Counted from the first letter of the stretch, positions 1-6,433 are shown. The stretch: DNA of 16,256 nt from Oscillospiraceae bacterium (GCA_017936985.1 JAGBEM010000115.1:1-16256); one strand, 5' to 3'. Program-made: numbers and translations. Notes: generated by a model from the letters alone, not told the origin.

Positions 1-179
1 ACCGGCGAAACCACTGTAGCGCGCAAGACCATCGTCAGCTGCTCCGTATCCAGTTGCTCCAAATTCACAGCGATCACCGGCTCTGAAATCTCCGATACCA
101 CCCGGCCGGGATTGGCATCTCCGGTGCGATACCCTGCCCCACTGAGCACCCGGGTAACCGTCTGCATTATGTCGGCCAT
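1..179 (-). CDS. Phage-like neck/tail-completion protein, partial (3' end beyond window)
   Basis: The first 59 residues of a protein that runs off the window edge. It begins MADIMQTVTRVLSGAGYRTG. A strong purine-rich ribosome binding site (GGAGGGGAGGA on the minus strand) lies about 6 bases before the ATG, and the start overlaps the previous gene by 13 bases, so it belongs to the same operon. It sits third after the major capsid gene. In skin/PBSX-type elements that position holds small connector or tail-terminator proteins that precede the sheath and tube genes. No motif is diagnostic, so the role is inferred from gene order only. The visible part shows no signal peptide or membrane segment. 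Confidence 0.65.
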   Translation of the reverse strand, partial: MADIMQTVTRVLSGAGYRTGDANPGRVVSEISEPVIAVNLEQLDTEQLTMVLRATVVSP

Positions 180-511
180 GTGTCCTCCCCTCCAAGCTCC
201 ACGCACAGTCCCCAGCTGTACAAGGGCTTTTCTCCCCAGGATACACTTTCCACTCTTCGGACAGAAAAGCGCCGGGATCCCACCAGCAGCTTATCGCCCA
301 CCAGCAGCACAACCCCCGCCGGAGCCAGTATCATATACTGGCCCCGGGGAATCTGCCCCAGCAGGGAATAGGATTTTTCCATATTGTGCCAGTCCTTGGA
401 GCCAGTGTGCTGAAAAATGCCCCTAAATTCCATCCGGTCATCCTTCCGGTCTACCGTCACACGCTGTCCATATCTGCGCAGGATCTTCTCAATGGAGCCG
501 CGCATACTCAC
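167..511 (-). CDS. Putative phage head-tail connector/head-closure protein (114 aa)
   Basis: A 114-residue soluble protein. The start is GTG at 511, which overlaps the previous stop codon by 4 bases (GTGA); an ATG two codons later is an alternative. After a basic N-terminus (SIEKILRRYGQRVTV) the sequence is rich in short beta-like stretches (QYMILAPAGVVLLVGDKLLVG), consistent with the small beta-barrel fold of head-closure or stopper proteins. The comparison with the YqbH/XkdH position of skin/PBSX elements rests on gene order (capsid, small adaptor, this gene) and size, not on a recognised motif. It is translationally coupled on both sides, so it is probably made in step with its neighbours. 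Function is inferred. Confidence 0.7.
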   Translation of the reverse strand: MSMRGSIEKILRRYGQRVTVDRKDDRMEFRGIFQHTGSKDWHNMEKSYSLLGQIPRGQYMILAPAGVVLLVGDKLLVGSRRFSVRRVESVSWGEKPLYSWGLCVELGGEDTWPT

Positions 512-864
512 ACCCCCACAAACGCAAAGGGGTCGCGCATATACGGCATCATCATCAGCTCAGCCTGATACCGCAGGCAGCAGCCGGCTGCATTGCCGCT
601 TTTGCGGCGCATGGTCAGATCACCGGCAGTGATCTGCTCCATCTGGCTCACTTCATCCAGCTCCGACATAGCCGCTACCACGAACAAACTGGCCGCCGCC
701 ACAAAATCCGCGATGCAATCGCGTACCTGGATCCCTGGCCGGAGCTTAGCCTTCAGTGACACCTCCGCCGAGCGGCTCAACAGCTCCAGCATAGCGTAAT
801 CCTTTTCCTCCAGATCCCGAAGCAGCACCTTAGCCTGGGCTGCGATCTGCTCCGTCAGCGTCAT
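508..864 (-). CDS. Putative phage head-tail adaptor protein (118 aa)
   Basis: A 118-residue, mostly helical protein lying directly after the major capsid gene. Its ATG overlaps the capsid stop codon by 4 bases (ATGA) and its own stop overlaps the next start by 4 bases. The N-terminal half is a run of amphipathic helices (TLTEQIAAQAKVLLRDLEEKD and onwards), and an alanine-rich helix (FVAAASLFVVAAM) follows around residues 50-65. Helical proteins of about 100-120 residues in this slot are usually the adaptor that docks on the portal after DNA packaging (gp6/gp15-like). The family could not be named from the sequence alone, so the role is an inference from position, size and helical character. 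Confidence 0.7.
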   Translation of the reverse strand: MTLTEQIAAQAKVLLRDLEEKDYAMLELLSRSAEVSLKAKLRPGIQVRDCIADFVAAASLFVVAAMSELDEVSQMEQITAGDLTMRRKSGNAAGCCLRYQAELMMMPYMRDPFAFVGV

Positions 865-1886
865 ACATTCAGCACGGCCGCAGCGCCGTCGCAGATCTTG
901 CCGAAGCCGGAGATGGAAGTGATGGCAGCCCGCTCCAGCTGACGGTCAATGAGCTTGTCGTACTCCACCAGCACATCGCCGGCCTTCACCAGCTCCAGGG
1001 CATAGCGGTTGTCCAGACCGATGATCATACCGTCAGCCACCGCATTGGTGCGATGCACATTGGCACCTAGAGGTGTGCCCACCTTGCCGGTACCCTGGAA
1101 ATTTAGACCGGTCAAGGGATTCTGCAGTTCAGGAATCTTCAGCAGCTTGGTCATAGTGCCGGTGGAACACAGAATGGTGTTCATGGTGTAAGGATCAAAC
1201 TGACCCCAGAACTCCACCAGCTGATCGTAGCCCAGGCTGCCTGCAGTGCCGGAAATGGGATCGGTACCGATGGCATACTGAACCGCAGCGTTGTCATTGC
1301 CGTCACCGTTGATCAGCACCTTTACTGCATCATTCAGCTGCTGCTTCTGGATGTGGGCGCCAATCTGACGGAGCATTACGCTGAACAGATCCAGCTTCTG
1401 GAAGCGAATCGCCTCATAGGAAGCCACCAGCATTCTGCCGCGCTTGGTCAGACTGACCAGATGCTCCTTGGTCTTGACCTCCGTCTCAGGAATGGCAGCG
1501 CCCTCTTCCACATCCTGCAGTGCCTTGTCATCATCGGTAGGATTGGAATAGATGGAACGGTAGTCCAGAGAATCAATGACCGTAGTGGTTGCGGTAATGG
1601 AGGGCAGAATGTCATTCTCCTCCATGCCCTGACGAACGGTGCGTGCAATGTACTCCGGGAACAGCACCGCGGAATCCATGGTGCGGAAGAACTTCTCCAC
1701 AGTAGAAGAGCCTGCACCCTTGGCGCGGATGCCAAAACGCTTCAGCTGCCGCTGAAAGGCATCGGTGCCCTCCAGCGCCGTGCCCCGATAGTTTTCACTG
1801 GGATCCAGAGATTCCAGCACCTGGGTAAAGTTCATACCCTCCTGACGGTACATACCCTTTTCCAGTTTCAGATTTTCATAACCCAT
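861..1886 (-). CDS. Phage major capsid protein, HK97-fold type (341 aa)
   Basis: A 341-residue protein at the capsid position: downstream of the protease/scaffold gene and upstream of small connectors. It has an ATG start with a full AAGGAGG site about 10 bases ahead. It resembles HK97-fold capsids of clostridial prophages. There is a charged helical N-terminal arm (residues 1-60), a central region with the ITATTTVIDS and TKRGRMLVASYEAI stretches expected around the spine and E-loop, and a C-terminal part with a LGANVHRTNAVADGMIIGLDNRYALE stretch of A-domain/P-domain character. Length is normal for the family. A 343-base repeat-filled gap precedes it, so its mRNA may be set apart from the upstream cistrons. 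Intact, with no stop or frameshift. Confidence 0.85.
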   Translation of the reverse strand: MGYENLKLEKGMYRQEGMNFTQVLESLDPSENYRGTALEGTDAFQRQLKRFGIRAKGAGSSTVEKFFRTMDSAVLFPEYIARTVRQGMEENDILPSITATTTVIDSLDYRSIYSNPTDDDKALQDVEEGAAIPETEVKTKEHLVSLTKRGRMLVASYEAIRFQKLDLFSVMLRQIGAHIQKQQLNDAVKVLINGDGNDNAAVQYAIGTDPISGTAGSLGYDQLVEFWGQFDPYTMNTILCSTGTMTKLLKIPELQNPLTGLNFQGTGKVGTPLGANVHRTNAVADGMIIGLDNRYALELVKAGDVLVEYDKLIDRQLERAAITSISGFGKICDGAAAVLNV

Positions 1887-1951
1887 TGTTTATTTCCTCC
1901 TTGTGTAATATATGGCCACCGGCATTTCGCCGATTAAACCCATTGTGTTTC

Positions 1952-1963
1952 AAATTTCAGCTT
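1952..1963 (-). repeat. 12-base gap motif, copy before capsid gene
   Basis: Plus strand AAATTTCAGCTT, that is AAGCTGAAATTT in the direction of the phage genes, 66 bases upstream of the capsid start. Two other copies with the same core stand upstream of the protease and portal genes. Function unknown: possible repeat-insertion border, regulator site or RNA processing signal. Confidence 0.6.
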
Positions 1964-1985
1964 ATCTAGCACCCGAACCTAACTA

Positions 1986-2200
1986 TGTCCTTTTCTTGTT
2001 TCGACAAAAAAAGACGAAAAGAAGCCGACATCGGAGAGGCGTTAATTCCGCGCTCCCGCACGGCAGGTACAATAGCGAAGGAGCGATTTCCCCCGGCAAT
2101 CGCTCCGCTTATATTGCATTTGGCGCGCGGTAGCGCGACTCCAGCGCCTCTTAAGCCGACTTCTTTGGTTACTTTCTTGTTCGGAAACAAGAAAGTAACA
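1986..2200. repeat. Repeat family A, long copy (A1)
   Basis: A 215-base element built of nested palindromes. Its right end (2168-2199) is a perfect 13-base hairpin, GTTACTTTCTTGT / ACAAGAAAGTAAC, with a 6-base loop. Its left end carries TGTCCTTTTCTTG and is a weaker hairpin. Inner arms GAAGCCGACATCGGAGAGGC (2021-2040) and GCGCCTCTTAAGCCGACTTC (2143-2162) are imperfect inverted repeats. The centre holds a further hairpin (GGAGCGATT / AATCGCTCC around 2080-2106). The right half recurs at 4560-4678, and both ends recur in inverted orientation at 13912-14060. No transposase is present, so it is a MITE- or REP-like dispersed element. Confidence 0.88.
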
Positions 2201-2229
2201 TATGTTCCATGAAAAAATACCACTTCTCC

Positions 2230-3126
2230 TTAGATCAAGAATCCGCTCTCCACAGTCTCCCGTTTTTGATTCCCACCAGGCAGCTGCGTCACCACAGGCA
2301 TACACTGCCGCAGCCGTTCCTCCAGGGCCGCCTTCAGCTTCACCAGTTCCTCCGCCGCTGCCTTTTCCATAACGCTGCGCAGCACCGGCTCTTCTACACC
2401 CAGCTCCAGCGTCAGGCACAGCCGTACCACTTCATTTTGCAGCTGCTTTTCATAGGCCCGGCCCAGCTGTGCCTGTTTGTAAAGTGCCCGGTATTCTGCC
2501 TGAGCGCCAAACTCCTCCGCCAGTTCTTTCAGACTTACATTCCGGCTGCCCATTCCTTTCAACACTCCTGCGCTGCGCTGTGCAGGCACTGCCACAAACG
2601 AAAACTCATAGGCATCCATTGCCTCCTGTAAAATGGCCACACACTGCACGCCGTCGTAATACTCACCCTTCTGATGACCGCAGGTGCCGTGATCGCTGCC
2701 GCAGATCGAGCAGATCTCCCGTCCCATGGAACAGCCAATGCTGACTTCCTTCTTAATGCCTGCCTCAATGTCCGCAATGACCTCATCGGCAGTGCCGCCC
2801 CGGCGAATGTACGCCCATGCTTTCAGATAGCTGACATCACTTTCTTTGACCACCTCTGTGGCAAACACTCTCGCCACCTGTACATCGCTGCTCCACTTGT
2901 GATCTACGATACCGGTCTTGCCGATAAACAGCTTCGCTAGTACCGGCAGCGCAGCAGTGTCAAAGCGTTCGTGATCCCGATCCACCTGATCATCACACAG
3001 CCGTACCGAGAACACATAAACCTGCTCCTGGGTCAGCTTGGCCTTTGCCTGGGCATTGATGGCTTCCAGCTGTACCGCCGTAGGCACACCGCTGCCCATC
3101 ACTTCCGTTTCCTTCCGAATATCCAT
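2230..3126 (-). CDS. Prohead protease with fused scaffold region, XkdF-like (298 aa)
   Basis: Matures the phage procapsid by cleaving scaffold and capsid precursors. The start is placed at 3126 (MDIRKETEVMG) because AGGAGG lies 6 bases ahead; a 7-codon longer frame lacks a good site. The N-terminal two-thirds is the protease region. DHKW (His76) and the VSIG segment (Ser129; Ser133 nearby) fit the catalytic His and Ser of herpes/HK97-type prohead proteases. An AYEFSFVAVP stretch follows at 172-181. Residues 139-151 form a Cys-x2-Cys-x6-Cys-x-His cluster that looks metal binding and is familiar from clostridial members. The C-terminal 100 residues are Glu/Lys/Gln-rich helix, as expected of a scaffold. 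It lies between portal and capsid, the usual order. Confidence 0.8.
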   Translation of the reverse strand: MDIRKETEVMGSGVPTAVQLEAINAQAKAKLTQEQVYVFSVRLCDDQVDRDHERFDTAALPVLAKLFIGKTGIVDHKWSSDVQVARVFATEVVKESDVSYLKAWAYIRRGGTADEVIADIEAGIKKEVSIGCSMGREICSICGSDHGTCGHQKGEYYDGVQCVAILQEAMDAYEFSFVAVPAQRSAGVLKGMGSRNVSLKELAEEFGAQAEYRALYKQAQLGRAYEKQLQNEVVRLCLTLELGVEEPVLRSVMEKAAAEELVKLKAALEERLRQCMPVVTQLPGGNQKRETVESGFLI

Positions 3127-3149
3127 AATAAACCTCCTGAATGTCATTT

Positions 3150-3161
3150 AAATTTCAGTTT
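3150..3161 (-). repeat. 12-base gap motif, copy before protease gene
   Basis: Plus strand AAATTTCAGTTT, that is AAACTGAAATTT in the direction of the phage genes, 24 bases upstream of the protease ATG and just upstream of its ribosome binding site. Identical to the copy before portal. In this copy it is preceded by CTATA, giving TATAAACTGAAATTT. Confidence 0.6.
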
Positions 3162-3181
3162 ATAGAGCTGTTAAATAGAGA

Positions 3182-3305
3182 TGTCATTGCGAACCAGTGC
3201 GCCCACTGGTGTGGCAATCTCCTAATTTTTCAGGATGCTTTTCGTAATCTATCCTTTCTAACCGGGGGATTCCCACGCCATGCTGCGGCATAGCTTGGAA
3301 TGACA
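3182..3305. repeat. Repeat family B, paired inverted copy (B1)
   Basis: Two related units face each other in the gap between portal and protease genes. The left unit (3182-3222) begins TGTCATTGCGAACCAGTGCG and contains the hairpin CCAGT/ACTGG. The right unit (3258-3305) ends CTTGGAATGACA and contains the hairpin ATGC/GCAT. The outer termini TGTCATT / AATGACA are inverted, so the whole 124 bases look like a small non-autonomous element. A single unit of the same family lies at 16174-16220 in the metG leader. The rest of the 224-base gap (3306-3350 and 3162-3181) shows nothing recognisable. Confidence 0.85.
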
Positions 3306-3350
3306 GGTAGACTATGATGGTCGTGTCTAACAGCGCGCTAGATTCCCATC

Positions 3351-4490
3351 TTACTTCCCCATCTCCGCCCGGATCTTCTCCGCCTGGGCCCGGTAAAGCG
3401 CTGCTTGGGCTTCCTCCGTCATATCCTGCAGGCTAATGTCCTCCCAGGAAATTTCCACCCGGTCGTCCAGCCCCTCCAGCGCCAAAAATGTCTTGCAGAT
3501 CCGCCGCAGTGCCGGTTCTACGGTGCGCCGCAGTGCCCAAAGCTCCGCCGTCAGAATGTCCGCCTGCTGGGCACTCATTCGCTCGGTGGTGCTCCAGCTA
3601 AGCCCCAGCAGAAAAGGCGGCAGACCGGTCTTTGCCACCAGCTGTTCCAGAATCTGCCGTACCGGCACCTGGGAGTCCAGGATCGGCGCATCGCCGCCGA
3701 TGACCTTGATCTCCACATCCCCCACAGCCACAAAATCCCGAACCGTACCGTTCTTGCTGTCCTCCATGGCTCTGGCCCATTCCTGTGCCATTTGACTGCC
3801 CCGCTGCTGTACCATACCAGGCTCCATGTTGTCAGCCCCCTTGCATACGACGCTGTAGCGCACATTCCCAGCCCGTTCCCAGTTAGAGCCAATGGTTGCA
3901 TAGATCTTCATCAAAATGTCCGCCAAAAACGGCATTCCCCGGAATAAACTCACGCCATACGGATGGGCAGGCTCCGGATTGCATACCGTAAACAGCAGCA
4001 AATGGGGATACGGCAGCGGCCGCATGCAGCCCTTTTCATCCGGGCCATACAGTACCGCATCCAGTGCATTGTCCCCCTCCCGGACCTGAAGCGCCGTCAC
4101 ATCTCCCCAGCACACCGCCCGCAGCCGGTCGCCGGCTACCACCATCTCACCTACCGCCCGGCCGTAGGTCAGTAAGCTGTCCAAATACCCCGAAAGAAAA
4201 CATTCGATTCCCTCCTGACCGTGCCCACATGGCACATGAGCCAAAAACTGCTCCAGCCGTTTCTGTGCCTGCTGATTTTGGCACATGACCTGAAAGCCGC
4301 CGCTGAGGCGTACCAGCTTTCCCACCGCCGCATCCAATACCGGGATCGCTTCCCGAAGCTTGCGGTAGACCTGTTCCTCTCCGGTTCCCAGTGGGACAAA
4401 GCTTTTAAGCGTCCCCAAAGGATACCCTGCCGTGCTGCGCAGCTGACAAGCCTGCGCAGCCACCGTTTTTTCCTTCTGTTTCCGTTTCAA
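3351..4490 (-). CDS. Phage portal protein (379 aa)
   Basis: Forms the dodecameric portal at one capsid vertex through which DNA is packaged. The start is a TTG at 4490 with AGGAGC 8 bases ahead. The N-terminus is basic (KRKQKEKT). Characteristic features follow: a helical wing region around 45-110, a TVCNPEPAHPYGVSLFRG stretch near 170-185 (typical portal clip/wing sequence before the long helix), and LVAKTGLPPFLLGLSWSTTERMS around 290-312, a portal hallmark where the protein selects its C-terminal helical crown. The C-terminus (DMTEEAQAALYRAQAEKIRAEMGK) is helical. At 379 residues it is on the short side for portals, and no separate minor head (Mu F-like) gene follows it. Gene order supports the call. 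Confidence 0.83.
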   Translation of the reverse strand: MKRKQKEKTVAAQACQLRSTAGYPLGTLKSFVPLGTGEEQVYRKLREAIPVLDAAVGKLVRLSGGFQVMCQNQQAQKRLEQFLAHVPCGHGQEGIECFLSGYLDSLLTYGRAVGEMVVAGDRLRAVCWGDVTALQVREGDNALDAVLYGPDEKGCMRPLPYPHLLLFTVCNPEPAHPYGVSLFRGMPFLADILMKIYATIGSNWERAGNVRYSVVCKGADNMEPGMVQQRGSQMAQEWARAMEDSKNGTVRDFVAVGDVEIKVIGGDAPILDSQVPVRQILEQLVAKTGLPPFLLGLSWSTTERMSAQQADILTAELWALRRTVEPALRRICKTFLALEGLDDRVEISWEDISLQDMTEEAQAALYRAQAEKIRAEMGK

Positions 4491-4507
4491 TGTATCCTGC
4501 TCCTTTC

Positions 4508-4519
4508 AAATTTCAGTTT
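4508..4519 (-). repeat. 12-base gap motif, copy before portal gene
   Basis: Plus strand AAATTTCAGTTT (AAACTGAAATTT in the gene direction), 18 bases upstream of the portal TTG. Here and before the capsid gene it continues GAAA on the downstream side. Third member of the set in the phage-like block; no further copy was found in the window. Confidence 0.6.
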
Positions 4520-4559
4520 GTCGCTCCGTTGCTCCGCGCTTTAAATGCATAGTTAATGA

Positions 4560-4678
4560 ACGATTACCCCTCGGCAATCGCTCCGCTTATATTGCATTTG
4601 GCGCGCGGGAGCGCGACTCCAGCGCCTCTTAAGCCGACTTCTTTGGTTACTTTCTTGTTCGGAGACAAGAAAGTAACA
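4560..4678. repeat. Repeat family A, half copy (A2)
   Basis: About 119 bases nearly identical to the right half of the long copy at 1986-2200 and in the same orientation. It includes the CGGCAATCGCTCCGCTTATA stretch, the GCGCCTCTTAAGCCGACTTC arm and the terminal perfect 13-base hairpin (4646-4677, loop TCGGAG). The left half of the family is missing. It fills most of the 221-base gap between terminase and portal genes. The remainder of that gap (4520-4559 and 4679-4711) holds no gene. Confidence 0.87.
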
Positions 4679-4711
4679 CCCTCTTATCCCAGCTGAGCGA
4701 TCAATCCCAAT

Positions 4712-5965
4712 TTATCGCTTCCTCTCCACCGCACATACCGCAAACCCATCCGTTTCCTTTTTCAGCACCGTCGCCACAAAATAACGCATATCATCCATAG
4801 CATGGTCATTCTGCTTTTTCACCCGGTCCTTTGCATCACTGCTTAAGTCCCACACATAAGCATCCATTTCCCGCAGGCAATCCTCGCACCCCTGACAGAT
4901 CACGATTTTCCCCTCTTTCAGGCAGTCCGAAGTCAGCCGGATCCCGGACAACACATCATTTTCCGCTTTCGCAACGCGATACCCCTTTTGCTTCAGCACC
5001 GCAATAAAACTGGCAGCGGAGGGGTCTACGATCACCGCCGTCAATTTCCGATTCCCAACCAATTCCTTTAGCTTTTGTGCGTACTCCTCATCGGTCAGCT
5101 GTAAGTAAGTCTGCCGGGAATCGTGATAAAACTCCTGCACCCGATACCATACCCCATCTTTTAGTCCCCACAGCCCCATAGAGGTAGGATTGACCGTGCC
5201 ATAGTCACAGGAAACATACCACTTTTCAAACATCCCGTTCGGCGCAGACTTTACCATATCGGAACAAAAAAAGTCGTAGACCCTGCCCTCTGCCTGTACC
5301 CACTGACCCAGAATGAATCGCCGGTAAAACACCCCGCTGTACAACCGCTCATACCGCTTTCGGATCTTCTCACTCAAAGTCGGATTGTCCTCCATGGTAA
5401 AATGCAGCCGCAGGCAGTTCCGCTTTTCCGCCTCCAAAATCCAGGTTTTGTAAAACCAATGCCCCGGCCCTTCCGGATTGCAGTTAAACCAGAGCCGGCT
5501 GCCGGCAACCGAGCACCGGGCGCAGGCCTGATCCACAAAGCTTCTGGGCATCAGAGCCACTTCATCCATCAAGACCCCGGCAAAGGTGATGCCCTGGATC
5601 AAGCTGGCAGAGCTTTCATCCCGTCCGCCAAAAATGTAAAATTGGTTGCGATGCCCTTTAAAGGTCACCGTCAGCAGATTCTCTGTCCGTTTCTCCTTGT
5701 ATGTAGCCCCCAGATCTGTCAGCCGCGGCAGGATCTCCGACAAGACATTTCGCCGCAAAGACGAAATGGTCTTTCCGCAGACGCCAAACCGCTTTCCGTC
5801 AAAGCAGGACATGGCCCATAAAAAGAACCCCAGCCCCATTGCCAGGGTCTTTCCCGAGCGGACTGCCCCGTCACAGACGATGGCTTCCTTATCATGATTG
5901 GGATTCCCCGGCATCCACCAGGTCAGTACCGTCTTTTGCTTTTGAGAAAAGCGCCGATAATTCAA
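4712..5965 (-). CDS. Phage terminase large subunit, XtmB-like (417 aa)
   Basis: The DNA-packaging motor: ATPase plus nuclease that docks on the portal. The start is TTG at 5965, coupled to the small-terminase stop by a 4-base TTGA overlap, with GAGGTG just ahead. Walker A is GAVRSGKT (33-40), Walker B VLMDEV (131-136, Asp134-Glu135), and the coupling motif FNCNPEGP lies at 160-167. The RNase H-like nuclease domain has its acidic residues in SCDYG (Asp254), VIVDP (Asp314) and NDHAMDDMRY (386-395). All key residues are present, so the enzyme looks functional. Length is normal for the PBSX/skin XtmB group, and the protein ends in a basic tail (VERKR). Confidence 0.92.
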   Translation of the reverse strand: MNYRRFSQKQKTVLTWWMPGNPNHDKEAIVCDGAVRSGKTLAMGLGFFLWAMSCFDGKRFGVCGKTISSLRRNVLSEILPRLTDLGATYKEKRTENLLTVTFKGHRNQFYIFGGRDESSASLIQGITFAGVLMDEVALMPRSFVDQACARCSVAGSRLWFNCNPEGPGHWFYKTWILEAEKRNCLRLHFTMEDNPTLSEKIRKRYERLYSGVFYRRFILGQWVQAEGRVYDFFCSDMVKSAPNGMFEKWYVSCDYGTVNPTSMGLWGLKDGVWYRVQEFYHDSRQTYLQLTDEEYAQKLKELVGNRKLTAVIVDPSAASFIAVLKQKGYRVAKAENDVLSGIRLTSDCLKEGKIVICQGCEDCLREMDAYVWDLSSDAKDRVKKQNDHAMDDMRYFVATVLKKETDGFAVCAVERKR

Positions 5966-6282
5966 ATCACCTCATCTCCCTGAAGGGCCTTTAAAAATTC
6001 CTCCAGATTTTCGCCGTTTTCCTGGGCCAGCAGTGCCAGCTGTTCCAGGGCTCTCAGCCTGTCCACCAGCTTGACCTCCACGGTACCCTTTTCATTCTTC
6101 TTGACCTCGCTGAGCAGGCTTAAGTCCAGCTTGCCAAGAGGGGTGTCCTCCTCCAGTACCAGCCGGACACAGTCGTTGGCTCTGCCGAAGGCCAATTCAG
6201 CCAGCCGCCGGGCAACATCCTCCTTGGTAACTTTTCCGCTGCGGATCCGCCGGTTCAAAGTGGCGTTCATTTCCTTGCTCAC
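5962..6282 (-). CDS. Short small-terminase-like protein (106 aa)
   Basis: Located immediately before and coupled to the large terminase, as small terminases are. The start is GTG at 6282 with AAGGAGG 7 bases ahead. The 106 residues are all charged helix: a basic N-terminus (NATLNRRIRSGKVTKEDVARR) and a C-terminal TVEVKLVDRLRALEQLALLA stretch that resembles the end of XtmA-type small terminases, where the family commonly has a K-x-x-D-K-L-R-A-L-E-type helix. Usual XtmA proteins are longer and begin with a helix-turn-helix that recognises the packaging site. No such domain is evident here. It may be an HTH-less small terminase or a fragment that kept only the oligomerisation/motor-docking part. 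The identification rests on position plus the C-terminal resemblance. Confidence 0.65.
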   Translation of the reverse strand: MSKEMNATLNRRIRSGKVTKEDVARRLAELAFGRANDCVRLVLEEDTPLGKLDLSLLSEVKKNEKGTVEVKLVDRLRALEQLALLAQENGENLEEFLKALQGDEVI

Positions 6283-6310
6283 ATTTGTACCTCCTTTTCA
6301 ACCCCAGCTG

Positions 6311-6346
6311 AAAAAAAGAAATGCGTTGCACATTTTCGTGCAACGC
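6311..6346 (-). terminator. Terminator-like hairpin in the leader of the phage-like operon
   Basis: On the minus strand a perfect 9-base stem GCGTTGCAC / GTGCAACGC (6323-6346, loop GAAAAT) is followed by ATTTCTTTTTTT (6311-6322), the form of an intrinsic terminator. It ends about 28 bases before the small-terminase start, and no minus-strand gene lies upstream in the window. It could therefore attenuate the phage operon. The same dyad could also be a protein-binding site next to the promoter of the carboxypeptidase gene. Confidence 0.6.
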
Positions 6347-6404
6347 AAAGGCAAAAACGGCCCAAAATTTCCGGAAATGTTCCCAAAATGCATAGGGAAC
6401 TTTG

Positions 6405-6433
6405 TTGACTTTTGTCGGTGCCAGACCTATAAT
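6405..6433 (+). promoter_or_regulatory. Sigma-A-type promoter of the carboxypeptidase gene
   Basis: TTGACT (6405-6410), a 17-base spacer and a perfect TATAAT (6428-6433). The expected transcript starts near 6440, giving a leader of roughly 27 bases that contains the GGAGGTG site (6454-6460). A near-consensus housekeeping promoter, so expression is probably strong and constitutive. Confidence 0.85.

Larger units (their letters stand above)
1887..2229. other. 343-base non-coding gap inside the phage head operon
   Basis: No convincing gene lies here. From the protease stop towards the capsid gene (minus-strand direction) it holds a short spacer, the long copy of repeat family A (1986-2200), a 12-base motif shared with two other gaps (1952-1963), about 45 bases of unremarkable sequence and the capsid ribosome binding site near 1896-1903. 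An 85-codon open frame on the minus strand (1966-2223) is simply the translated repeat. Phage head operons are normally packed end to end, so a gap of this size immediately before the capsid gene is unusual. Confidence 0.8.

Noticed and set aside
1966..2223. An 85-codon minus-strand open frame (KKVTKEVGLRG... type) that looks like a small protein.
   Set aside because: It is a translation of repeat family A. The same peptide stretches appear from the copy at 13912-14060 and no ribosome binding site or family match supports a gene.
1986..4678. Possible CRISPR array from repeated sequence in the gaps.
   Set aside because: Copies are few, long, palindromic and kilobases apart, with no regular spacers and no cas genes.
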